NCBI GenBank assembly: GCA_009192285.1
Contig: WBVU01000010.1
Coordinates: forward strand, 186,001 to 250,000
Reading direction: 5' to 3'
From: Morchella semilibera
Lineage: Eukaryota > Ascomycota > Pezizomycetes > Pezizales > Morchellaceae
DNA: 64,000 nt
Shown here one piece after another: positions 37,244 to 51,582 of the stretch. Within the stretch, counting starts at the first letter, position 1; the number at the start of each line of letters is the position of its first letter. Below the pieces are notes generated by a model, which was given only the letters and a program-made list of their open reading frames with translations, was not told the DNA's origin and did no database searches. Position numbers and translations under genes: made by a program.

Positions 37244-38919
37244 TATAATGTTTCCTGGGCTTGGTCCTTTTAACGTTCTTTCTCGTGTGCTCCCCTTAGA
37301 TCTCTCTGCTAATGGGAATCCTAGTAGTTGTGGTAGTAGTAGTGAGTGTGACAATAACGAGGGTACTGGTACAGGCAGATTAAACGCAATGTGCAGCAGA
37401 ACAGATATTAGCACTGGCAAGGGTGGTCGTAGTCGTGATGATGATGATAACAGTGATAATGATGATGATTGAGATGGAAGGTGTAGTAGTGGTGGAGGTG
37501 GTGGAGGGTATGGGTGTGTATTAAGGTATCTATGAACAATAACAGGAATAGGAACAAGGGCAGGAACAGGAACAGGAACAGGAACAGGAACAGGAACAGG
37601 AACAGGAACAGGAATAGGAAAAGGTGAAAAACACCCACGGACGCGTGTGGACCTAATTACATTCATTCCCCCGTCCGCCGTACACTGCATCACGCAGGTC
37701 TGTGCCTCCCACCAAGTTGTATCTCTCCTCCTCCTCTTGGTTGTGTGTATTCAAGTATCTGTCTATCTCTACCATCTACTTCATAGACAACAACAAAAAA
37801 ACTGGCCCATGGTGTGTGTGTGTGTGATCATGATCCCAGTCTCACACACCACCAAACAGGGACGTCATGCCCCCCCCCAGGGATAAAATTGGTACGCGGT
37901 ACCGTATGTACCTGCTCTACTCTACTGTATCTATCTGTATGTAGAAGAGGTAGGGGTAAGTACATTTGCGGTTACCTTCCGGGGGCAGCAGGCTATTATT
38001 ATCGTCCCATGTGCTTATCACGTAACACACAACACACAACAACAACAACTCTACTTTGACTTCACCACTCTCTCTTTCCTCTCTCTGGGTGGGGGGAGAG
38101 GGTTATCGCTTCTCAAACAGTCCAACAACAGCAGTGTCCAAGTTTCAAACCATCACCACTCAGGTGCGCCAACGGGGGGGGGGGGGAGAGACATTCGGCT
38201 TTCTTGGCCGGCCGTACGTGTCGACTGACTGGAATTGACGGACGGCACAGCTACATAACCTCCTCCCAGAACTGTACCTGTATCTACATGTACTTATAGG
38301 GTAGGATAGTGGCGGGTAGAAAGGAAAGGATATACCCACGGTCTCACTCTCACGAGGGCGGGAAACACGTACATATTACATGTAGAGTAGGTACCTTTTA
38401 TGTAGGAAATGCTAGTAGAGGAGGTATGCGACACAGCATGTAAAAACTAGTATACAAAAAAAGGGGGTGGGGACCAAACCAGACCACCGGCGAAAAACTG
38501 ATATCCTCAATCCCTCCGTTCATGCGGGTTGTTACTATGCTGCGTGTATCCATCCGTACCACAATATACTAATGGACTGACTACATGTACCTAGTACAAC
38601 TTCCCTTCCTTTCCCACATAGACCATAGATAGATACCTACTGCACATCGATAAAACAGAAAATAAAACGAGTAAAGGGAAAGAAAAAAAAAGACACAAGA
38701 AGACACAAGTGAAAGGGAGAGTAAAAAAAAAAAAAAAAAAAAAGAGTAAAAAAAAAAAAGAGTATCAACGCCCCCCTCCCTACAGCTCTGCCATCCTACA
38801 GGAACATCTAAAAGTAATTTTTTTAAAAAAAGATCTATACCTAAGTATGCATTGCCCCTCCCCTCTCCACCTCTTGCCTAATTCCCTAATCCTAATTAAT
38901 GTCCTTCCCCCTCATTGCC
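37244..38919. other. Intergenic with low-complexity DNA
   Basis: Contains the (GGAACA)n repeat, A-runs (38724-38758) and three TACATGTA copies (38285, 38378, 38582). The promoter and leader of the PLD-like gene lie at the left. No gene is supportable. Confidence 0.5.
37541..37622. repeat. (GGAACA)n hexanucleotide minisatellite
   Basis: About nine tandem GGAACA units, imperfect at both edges (AGGAATA variants), upstream of the PLD-like start. Read on the minus strand it would code Pro-Val repeats, which explains the long upstream open frame without implying that it is translated. Confidence 0.9.
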
Positions 38920-42988
<4,069 letters not shown>

Positions 42989-44041
42989 GTCTACTTCTTC
43001 TCGCGCGCTTTCCTCTCCTGGGTAGTATATATTGGGATTTATAAAAATTGGCTTGTGCGAATGTTGATAGGTGGGTTCGCAAGTAGATAATTGGCAGGTT
43101 GGTGTTGAGAGGAGGTATGGTGAGGGAAGAGAAGGCAGGCAAGGGAAACCCACTGTACCCAGGGCACACTATACTACATGCACTTCTACAGAGAATCCAA
43201 GCGCGTCGCCGAAAGATTATTTCCCACGCGAAATCCACCCCAGCCAAGCCTTTTTTGTCTCGCTTACTCATCACGCTCTGAAGGTGGCGCTAGGATGCCT
43301 CAAGTAGGTCATTAGATAATGACATCGACATCGACGCCGAGAACCCTTTTAACCGCTAGTTTCCTGCTGCTTCATCTGGTATCACTCAAGTTTCCTCGGC
43401 CTCTCGGGGGCTCTCTGGGCTCTTCGGGACTGTGGATCCTACCCAAGGAAAGTCAATCATCGGACAGCCAGGATTACCCTACTGGTTCAACCTACTTTAT
43501 CGACCTGCAGGCGTCACTGGACCTGACTGGACCTGACTGACACACCATCGACTGCATTCGTTCTCTGTCTTTTGGCTGTCTGTTTGTCCAACCTCTGATC
43601 TCCAGTTGATCATCATCCTTGGACGTTCTTTGGTTTGGTGTCGTCGTCCAGTGCCACAAGGTTCGCCTCCTTCTATTTGTGTGTTTTTTTGGTTACTACT
43701 TTCTTGCCTAATACCTCGTCCATTCGATTTAAACCACCAGTAAACTTCACCACGACTCTCATTTTTTTCTGCCACCTAATCTCATCGGGGCGCTAGTGTA
43801 GCCACTCCTTCTCTCGTTTGATATCATCTTAGTCCTCTCAATTTCCACCCACCTTTCTCATCACGACCCCACACCCCTCTCATTCTCATCTTCCTCAACC
43901 ACCACCACATCACACCACATCGCTGCACAGTGTTAATATCTCATCAATAGAGTGTTTCGGTAAAACGCTTCATACCGTCTCGGATACGATTTTGGGGAAT
44001 TGTGTTTGCTTCCTCGACCATCAAAAGAACCCTTTGCCTAA
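42989..44041. other. Divergent promoter region
   Basis: About 1 kb between the ISWI (-) and HAPSTR1-like (+) starts. The part before 44042 is strongly CT-rich, a common fungal leader pattern. No gene is supportable. Confidence 0.5.
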
Positions 44042-44887
44042 ATGGATTTGACGTCCCTCTCTTCGACCCTCCCCCGCAGCAACCCCTCCAACGAAGACCC
44101 TGACCAGCTTTCTTCAACCTTGTTACTAGCTGCGTTCAAACAAACAGCCCTCTCGGTTACAACTCTCTACAAGACTGCTGCAAATGAGGCAGAACGCTCA
44201 CGCCGTGAAGGGAGGGCTGAAGGTTACCAGGATTGCATCGATGACCTATTGCTATTCGTAGAGAAGGTTGAGGGACGGTGTGATAAAAACACATTAGAGA
44301 CGATGCGTCAGTGGGCACTATCGAGGCGAAGGAAAGCCGGAGGCACCAGCAAGCCCAAGCCCAGACGCGAGGACCGGGAGGAAAGCATCGACAGCGAGGA
44401 ACTTCCTACCATCGATAATAACGCCGAATCTGCCTCTCCGCAACCTCAACAGCAAAACAGTCCACCATCGCCACAACAACAACATTCAGTAGACAACCCG
44501 CCACCAAAGCATATAAAATCACAGACGAGCGACATTCTTCAACAAACTCCGGTGTTTAGCTTCCGTGCCGATGTGGACCTACCACGACACGTGCCCTCAC
44601 AGCCACGCTTCGACAACAACAACTTTGAAGAACTACCCGACTCAGAACTATATTCGCCGCCCACATCTCCAACGCTATCAGCCCATAATCCGACCATCTT
44701 TCAGAACCGAAGTGGCTCTAATACCGCCAACCCCCCGGCCTTTCGCCTTGGAAGTCCCACATCTACTGGGAGGCACTCACAACAACGTACCGGGAATAAG
44801 AGAAGGATTGGAAGCATGGCGGATTTCTTTGATTTTCCAGGAGTTGAAAAGATGCAATTCGAAAGCAAGAGGAGACGGCACCAGTAG
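44042..44887 (+). CDS. HAPSTR1-like (C16orf72/DUF4588) conserved fungal protein
   Basis: One exon, 281 aa. The N-terminal 90 residues contain a helix-rich block, LLLAAFKQTALSVTTLYK then GRAEGYQDCIDDLLLFVE and ETMRQWALSRRR. This resembles the fungal DUF4588/C16orf72 family, whose animal member HAPSTR1 is a nuclear stress-response partner of the ligase HUWE1. The remainder is disordered: Gln/Pro/Ser-rich, then a basic stretch (GNKRRIGSMADFFDFPG) and KRRR near the end that could be a nuclear localisation signal. The family assignment rests on recognised pattern only; if wrong, this is a conserved-looking disordered nuclear protein. Confidence 0.6.
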   Translation: MDLTSLSSTLPRSNPSNEDPDQLSSTLLLAAFKQTALSVTTLYKTAANEAERSRREGRAEGYQDCIDDLLLFVEKVEGRCDKNTLETMRQWALSRRRKAGGTSKPKPRREDREESIDSEELPTIDNNAESASPQPQQQNSPPSPQQQHSVDNPPPKHIKSQTSDILQQTPVFSFRADVDLPRHVPSQPRFDNNNFEELPDSELYSPPTSPTLSAHNPTIFQNRSGSNTANPPAFRLGSPTSTGRHSQQRTGNKRRIGSMADFFDFPGVEKMQFESKRRRHQ

Positions 44888-46122
44888 TCTATCGGATGTA
44901 TAGTTTCAGGCTACGAAAATAGATACGAGGCCATGGATACAAAGCCAGATAATTATACGAAATACACAAAACGATAGGTTCACTTGAATTGATATTGGAG
45001 GATGTATGTATATCCGATTTCAGCGTGGCGGCAGGCCGCAAAGAAACGAACTGGATCATTGTCTATTTCTTTCTCTTTTCTTCCCTTTTTCTTTTCGTGT
45101 TTTTCTTTTTTGTGATGCATGTCATATTTGTTGGGTGCTGGGAGTCGATGGGTCATTATTATAGATTTGGGGAGGTAGCATCTTGAGAAAAAGGAAAGTT
45201 ACTTGTTTGTGAGTTGGGCAGAGTGTTTCTTTTTATCATTTTTATCTTTTTCATCGCTTCACTCAGACCTAGGGATTATTGTTGCTCTTTAATATCCTTC
45301 CTGTTTGTTTTATGTTTTGTTTGTTCAAGGGGACTTAGAAGGGAGCTGGGGGGGTGTTGTTTACTGCGCTGGCGTTATTTCCTTTCGGTTTTCATAGTAG
45401 CTAATCTACGTGGCATATGTATTTCTTTGCCCACGGTTTTTTTTTTTTTTCTGTTGGTATTTGAGAAGAGGGAATTTTTTTTTCTTTCCTGTTGATTCCA
45501 TTTTATCCTATCGATTGCGGGGTGTGCGATATTGGTTGAAAGCGGCAACATGTACGAATTTTCCTTCTAAAAATCGTTATCCATTGAATCCTTAATTCCT
45601 TTTTTTCCTTTCTTTTCTCCTCTCCTCCCTCCCCTTACACGCGCGGAGGAGGAAGAGATGAGCAGCTTTGTGACGATCTGGTAGAAGCAGAGGAAATTCG
45701 ATTCCTGGCTACATACATACATATTCTAGTCTCCTTACCTCTCTGCACGCACGTACGTACCTACATTGGGGAGAAAACTACAAAAACAGCCAAAGGTCCT
45801 TGCTTGTCACTCGTGAATTTCTGGGACGTTCAGGTCACCTCCTCCCCCCACAGCAGTCACTACATAACTAGGACCCACCTCTCTTTTTTTTTTTTTTTTT
45901 TCTCTTTCTACCATACCTTCCCCCTGTAGGCGGCTAGGCTGGATGGGGATAAGCGGTACGATCGCGTGGTGGATGGGCATTGGGCTGGGCTTGGGATCTT
46001 AACTTTAAATGAACTGGACTGCAGCGCGCATGGCATGGTGGGGTGCGGTGCGGTGAGGAGGTTTGCTTTTCCCGAGGGTTGGGGCGTCTTGTGCGAGCGT
46101 CCGTCATGGGGTGTCACTCGGG

Positions 46123-46188
46123 GATCGGGGAATCATGGGGAGTGGGGAGCGGGGGGCGGGGAGTGGGGTAGGGGCGGGGAAAGGGTGG
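46123..46188 (+). repeat. G-rich tract with quadruplex-forming pattern
   Basis: At least ten runs of three or more G, separated by 1-6 bases, in about 65 bp of the plus strand. This satisfies the usual G3+N1-7 pattern several times over. Confidence 0.7.
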
Positions 46189-47604
46189 AGAGGGATTAGT
46201 TTTGGGTCTACGATCGTGTTCTTGCGGGGGGGTGCATGTATTTAGGGATAGAGAGTATAGGAGCTATATTGGATTGGAGCGTTGGTAGTTGATGTGGCGC
46301 CTAGCTATATATATGGAAAAAAAAAAAAAAAAAAAAAAAACTAGGCGGTTGTTACCGGCCTGGCCTGTACTACGTGCAAGAAAGACATGATAGGACAATG
46401 CATAGAAACATCTTCAGGAGTGTGGCGGGATATGGTTCTTTCTTCTTGTAGTTTAATCTGTGGATAAGTGGGGGGGGGGGTGGGTCGGTTCTCTGTGCTT
46501 GTATAGATTTCTATGCGCTGAGGCTATGACCAGCTGGATCCTTGGCGCAATGCCCCCGGGTGTGATCAACTAAATCGTCGTCTAGTGAGACCTGGTAGTG
46601 TTTAATAGGAGCGTGGATATTGCCATAGCCTAGGTAGCTGTATATACAAACTAGCTACTGTCTCCAGATCACCGCTTCAACTCGCCCAAGACACAAAATA
46701 CACTACGCGACTCCTCGTCCCATTTTGACACTATCCAGTGCGTTCCAGAGTCTCTACACCATCATCATCGAACTGCCTGCGTGAAATCTTCTAATCCCCC
46801 AGGTTACATTAGTGATGTAGCTTGAAACAACGTACTAGCGTACTTTATAAGCTGGACAGTATAGTGGACACAGGAAGAGCACTGTGCAAAAACATTCAAG
46901 GCGTTGGCTTTGGATATACACATCTGTCTAGAGACCATACCAAGCAATGACTGACAACATTCTAGTGGTGCTACTATAGCATCTAGTCCACTCTAGCACC
47001 AGAACACCCAACGAGCTGGGAAGTCTTAGGACCTCTAGTCACCGCGCGCCGCAAGCTTTACGATCCCAAGTGCAGCAATTCCCGTAAAACACTGACCCGA
47101 GGTCCCCCACAGCACAGCCAGGCCTCACCACGCTATCTGTTACCATCCATACCCCACAGAGCAGTGACAGTACCGCCGAGTGATAAGTTATGATCCACCG
47201 GAAGACATCCCCCGGGACCCGTGATCCAATTAACACTGAATTGTGAAACACCAAACAATGGCCTCAGTCACGCCATCCCTCCCATAGGTGCCTGTATGAT
47301 ATATTTGCCTCCTTTTTCTTAACAGATACTTCACAGTGATATCCACCCCCACCCACTATCCCCAAAGGAGCGTAAGATCTGCGCAGCCAGAGCCGCAACC
47401 GTTTTTTTTTCTCCCGCAACCCAAAACTAAAAGCCCATCCGGGCCCACCCCCCCAGGGGTTCAGTCCAAACCACGATAAACACATCGCGTGGTGGGGGAC
47501 AGCTGTACCTACAGCCAGACATATTCTCTTTTATATATATAGAAGAGGAACAAAACACCTTTTTTTTTAAAAAAAAAAAAAAAAAGATAAAGGAGAGAGA
47601 GAAT

Positions 47605-47625
47605 CAGCAGCAGCAGCAGCAGCAG
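47605..47625. repeat. (CAG)7 microsatellite in leader
   Basis: Seven perfect CAG units about 50 bp upstream of the DUF218 start codon. Confidence 0.9.
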
Positions 47626-47639
47626 CCACACCCACCAGC

Positions 47640-47667
47640 CATACATACATACATACATACATACATA
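47640..47667. repeat. (CATA)7 microsatellite in leader
   Basis: Seven CATA units, ending eight bases before the DUF218 start codon; likely within the 5' leader. Confidence 0.9.
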
Positions 47668-47674
47668 AATAATA

Positions 47675-48828
47675 ATGGTCGTGTCGATACGTCTACCCGA
47701 GAGCAACAGCAGCTACTCCCGCAAGCGCCGGTACAGCACCCGCTTCTCGCGGAAGCTCCTAGTTTCCGCCATCGTCGTGGGGATCGTGCTCCTTTTCTGG
47801 CTGCTTGGTGGGGAGGACGGCGACGACGATGGGGACGGGGAGTCAATCGCGTGGGATCTGGGGGAGGTCAAGGGCGGGCTGACGAGCTTGGTCATTGTGA
47901 CTTGCCATGCGGTGTGGTTGGGTGGGAAGGCTGCTGGAGAGGAGGAGAGCGAGTGGTGAGCATTCTATCCATACCCCCCCCTCCCCCTTTTGGGGGCACA
48001 AGTGGAAGAGCTAATGGTGGTGATGGTGATGGTGGTGGCAGGGCTATCAATGATTTCCAGAAGGGCGAGACAAGGACGTTCATTAAACATATCGAGGCCG
48101 GTGTTTCAATTGCGTTGCAGAACCCGGAGTCTCTGCTTGTGTTCTCGGGGTATGTTCACTGCGAAATAGTTGTTACTCTAAGCTCTACTAACAAGCTATT
48201 CCACAGCGGCGAAACCAAAGCTTCCACCGGTCCCCGCAGCGAGGGGAGCAGCTACTTCGTAAACCCCCCCCCCCCAACCCCTTACCTACCCCCCCCAAAT
48301 TAAAGCTCCCACTATTAACACCCCTAGAACCTCGCCGCCGCCCGCGACCTCATCCCCGCCGACCTCCTGCAGCGCACCACCACAGAGGAAAGCGCAATGG
48401 ACTCGTACCAGAACGTCCTCTTCTCCATCTCCCGCTTCCACGAAGTGACGGGGACCTACCCGCAGAGCATCACCGTGGTCTCACACGAGTTCAAGCGCGC
48501 GCGGTTCCAGGAGCTGCACCGCGAGGCGATCCGCTTCCCGCAGGCGGCCTTCACCTTTGTCGGCATCGACCCGGACTGGAAGGACGAGGCGAACGCGGAC
48601 AAGGCGTCGATACTTGCGCACGAGGAGGCGACGCGGAGCGCGTGGGCGGCGGACCTCTATGCGTGTGTGGAGGACGACGAGCTGCGCATCAAGAGGAAGG
48701 GGCGCAATCCGATGAGGAGGTTTGCGGCGTATGCGGTTAGCTGCCCGGAGCTGGTGGGGCTGTTTAGGTGGTGTGGGATGGACGGCGGGGAGAGACTGTA
48801 TCCGGGGAGGCTGCCATGGTTGGAGTAG
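47675..48828 (+). CDS. DUF218-domain single-pass membrane protein
   Basis: Four exons (47675-47955, 48042-48149, 48207-48258, 48328-48828) total 942 nt, 313 aa. After a basic N-terminus (SRKRRYSTRFSRK) there is one hydrophobic segment, LLVSAIVVGIVLLFWLL, at about 28-44, fitting a type II signal anchor. The DUF218-like domain follows: SLVIVTCHAVWLGG, KHIEAGVSIALQNPESLLVFSGG, the ETK...GSSYF element, then SISRFHEVTGTYPQSITVVSHEFKR and FVGIDPDW. DUF218 proteins (bacterial YdcF/SanA, fungal relatives) bind nucleotide-like ligands or act in envelope processes; no substrate is known for the fungal branch. Introns 1 and 3 contain C homopolymers. The start sits right after a (CATA)n repeat. Confidence 0.85.
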
Positions 48829-50007
48829 AGTAAGGGTGGGTTTCTTTTCTCCACCCTCTCCTCCTCCCTCTCTTGACTTTGTTTCTTTTGTTGTGTGGGG
48901 GTAGTGTATAGTGAGAACATAGAGTTTGTGGACTTTGTAATAGCTAGTTTCCTTCCTTTCCTTTCCTTCCACCTCTCTTTCCTCTCAGTTCTTTTTTCTT
49001 TTACTTCCTCTCTAGATTCTAGGATAGGCGTTCCGGGGCGTAAAAAAAAACACACACACTCAACCTTTGTAGGGCGAAGCTACTATTAATATTCTAGATA
49101 GATGTATCTTCCATCTTTTTTATCCTCTATTGCTAGCTAGCTAGTTGGAATCAGTAGTAATAAATAATAATAATAATAATAATAATGCCACATTACATTG
49201 GTCCTACAACAGGAATGAGTAAGCTCAGTTACCACCAGACCGGCGTCCCCGTCGCATTTCGAGAGGGTCCATGTGATGTGCTGGTCCGAATCGGACCGCA
49301 TATGTTGATTCTGTCCAGCCCAGCGTTTAACATCCCCCCCCCCCTCCCCTCGATCATCGTTGGGGGCTCTGGTCATGACTTGCGCGATCCCGACGTCACT
49401 GGTTTTTTTTTGGGGGGGAGAGCCTTCTATGGTATGGGCCTCCCCCGGAAGAAAAAAAAAAGGGGGGGGGGATCTGCGATGCCATACACATATTGTGTGT
49501 GAGGAGTTTTATTTATAGCACCCTGGTTTCTGATAACGAGGACGAGTGATAATCTATGAAGCAGGTTTAGACGAGTGATTGATTGATACTTCATACGGTT
49601 TAGACGAGTGAGATGTTTATGGATAAATAAATAATTGCCAGGGAGGTATCAAAAGCTTTTTTTATTCACTCCTATGATTGTACATTTACAAAAACAGGTA
49701 TGCACACACGCCCATATGCCCCTATGAGACTCAACAGTTAAAAATGGAAGGGAAGAGAAGAAAACAAAAACAAAAACAAAAACAATCCGAACATAAGAGA
49801 GAAAAAAAAAAGACCGAAACCTAGATGATCGCAGAAGAGAAGAGGCCCCCATTTTTTTTTGTTTTTGTTTCTGAGTGACTTGGCGTTTTTCTTTTTGGTG
49901 TTTTAAAAAGTTCGTATTGAAATTTCAATTCACACAAAAAAAAAGGGAAGAGGAAAAGAAACTGTTTTTATTATTTTCGAGTTACTTTTATTCAACTTCC
50001 CCACCAT
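48829..50007. other. Convergent 3' intergenic
   Basis: The 3' flanks of DUF218 (+) and RACK1 (-) meet here. It holds (TAA)n at about 49155-49186, a CGAGTGATA..ATGA copy at 49543 followed by two GGTTTAGACGAGTGA units (49564, 49597), and A/T homopolymers. No gene is supportable. Confidence 0.5.
49543..49611. repeat. Short direct repeats built on GACGAGTGA
   Basis: GGTTTAGACGAGTGA occurs at 49564-49578 and 49597-49611, and a third GACGAGTGA begins the CGAGTGATAATCTATGA word at 49543. Confidence 0.7.
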
Positions 50008-51582
50008 CTAAGCCCTGCTCATAACGCCCCAAGCCCTGATGATGTTGTCTGTGTAGCCGGCGAACAGGGTCTGTCCATCCGCAGACCAGGCCAATGAGAC
50101 ACACTCGGGGTCGCGGCTCTTTGAGCCAGCGGTGACAAACTCGGGCTTGAGCTCGTCAACCTTGGACTTCTTCTCGAGGTCGAAGACGATGATAGAGCTG
50201 GCGGTGGCGGCGCACAGCCAGTAGCGGTTGGGGGAGAAGACGAGAGCGTGGATCTCGTCGCCGGCGTTGAGGGAGTAGAGGTGCTTGGACTCGTTGAGGT
50301 CCCAGAGCATGGTGGTTCCGTCCTTTCCTCCAGAGGCGCAGAGGGAGCCATCGGGGGAGATTGTGACAGTGTTGATGTAGCCGGTGTGACCGATGTGATC
50401 GGTCTGGATGCGGCAGGAAGCGAGTTCCCATACCTGAAGAGAGGGAGAGAGCTCAGTTAGTACGGAGAGCTACCAGGGAATTGGTAATGATAGGTATATA
50501 TAGCGGGGGGAGGAGGGAGTGTATCATCAGTGCTTTGGTGATTGGTTGTCTCATGGACCTAGATGGGGTCTCTGAAGTAGCAAATACTATAAGGTGCATA
50601 GCATCCTTTGATATCTCCGTCTCTTTTGGGGCAATATCGTGTCACAGGAATCTTGGCATGTGAGGTGGGGGGGATCAAGGAAAAATACAAACCTTGACCA
50701 ACTTGTCCCAACCAGCAGAAACAATCACAGGGTTCTGGGGGTTCGGGGAGAACCTGACGCAAGAAACCCACTCGGTGTGACCCTTATCGGTGATGGTGAA
50801 CTTGCAGTCACCAAGAGTGTTCCAGAGCTTGATTGAGCGATCCCTGGATCCGGAGACGATCTGGCGGTTGTCGGCGGAGAAGGAGACGGAGAGAACGTCA
50901 CCAGTGTGTCCGACGAAGCGGCGGGTAGTCTGACCGGTGGAGAGTTCCCAGAGACGGAGGGTCTTGTCCCAGGAAGCGGAAAGAGCGTAGGCACCGTCGG
51001 AGGAGATCACCTGTAGTTTCCTGTTAGCAAGAACCCTCCCATAACTACCATGGTCGGCGGTGGACGTACACAGTCAGAGACAATGTGGGAGTGGCCCTTG
51101 AGACTCCTCTTGGGGACACCGAAGCTTCCCTCGTCACGAGTGCTGCAAAAATTCATCAGACAACTTTCTGAGAAAGACATCCTCCAGCTGCAGTGGAGAC
51201 GAGCGAGAAGCGGATATTTCTTACAGGTCCCAGATGATCAAAGTCTTGTCGCGCGAAGCGGACAAGAGCATATTGGGGTTCTCGAGGGAAGTAGCAAGGG
51301 ACTATTTCGCTCAGTCTTAGTCAATTATCCGTTCCCATATTACATTATATATATATATATATCATTGAGAGGAGATCTCTTCTTACAGTGACCCAGCCGC
51401 TGTGCCCTAAGGTTTAATATCTAAATCAGCATTTTTTTCCAATTCCCAAAAGATTTCCCCAGGAGTAGCCAGAATTTCTCAAGCTTAAATAAATCCCCTT
51501 CCTCCTCTCTCCTTCCATGAGAACGGCGTTTTTTCATCCTACCTTCAAGGGTCCCGCGCAAAACCATCTGTTCAGCTATCAT
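50008..51582 (-). CDS. cpc2: RACK1/Cpc2 (Asc1-type) ribosomal WD40 scaffold protein
   Basis: Six exons (51582-51543, 51406-51387, 51301-51225, 51142-51070, 51010-50693, 50433-50008) give 317 aa, the usual RACK1 length. Seven WD40 blades are visible: [112 protein letters not shown], and ending with [14 protein letters not shown]1 sits on the 40S head and links translation to kinase signalling; fungal homologs affect amino-acid control and growth. One exon is 20 nt. The fifth intron (50692-50434) is long and carries a U24-like snoRNA, so the gene is also a snoRNA host. Confidence 0.97.
50521..50615 (-). ncRNA. U24/snR24-type box C/D snoRNA in RACK1 intron 5
   Basis: Within intron 5, reading the minus strand, a terminal stem (GATATCA paired with TGATAC) encloses a weak C box (AGGATGC), TATTTGCTACTTCAGA with D' box CAGA, C'-like CATGAGA, and CAATCACCAAAGCACTGA with D box CTGA. 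The two segments beside the D and D' boxes look like the conserved U24/snR24 guides for 2'-O-methylation of large-subunit rRNA, and yeast snR24 lies in an intron of the RACK1 homolog ASC1. Identification rests on remembered similarity plus synteny. The C box deviates from RUGAUGA, so boundaries may be a few bases off. Confidence 0.8.

Larger units (their letters stand above)
44888..47674. other. Large intergenic with homopolymers and G-rich tract
   Basis: About 2.8 kb without a supportable gene. T-rich 3' flank (45060-45620), a T-run at 45883-45901, a G-rich tract at 46123-46188, an A-run at about 46316-46340, a CGAGTGATA..ATGA copy at 47177, then (CAG)7 and (CATA)n just before the DUF218 start. 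Confidence 0.5.
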
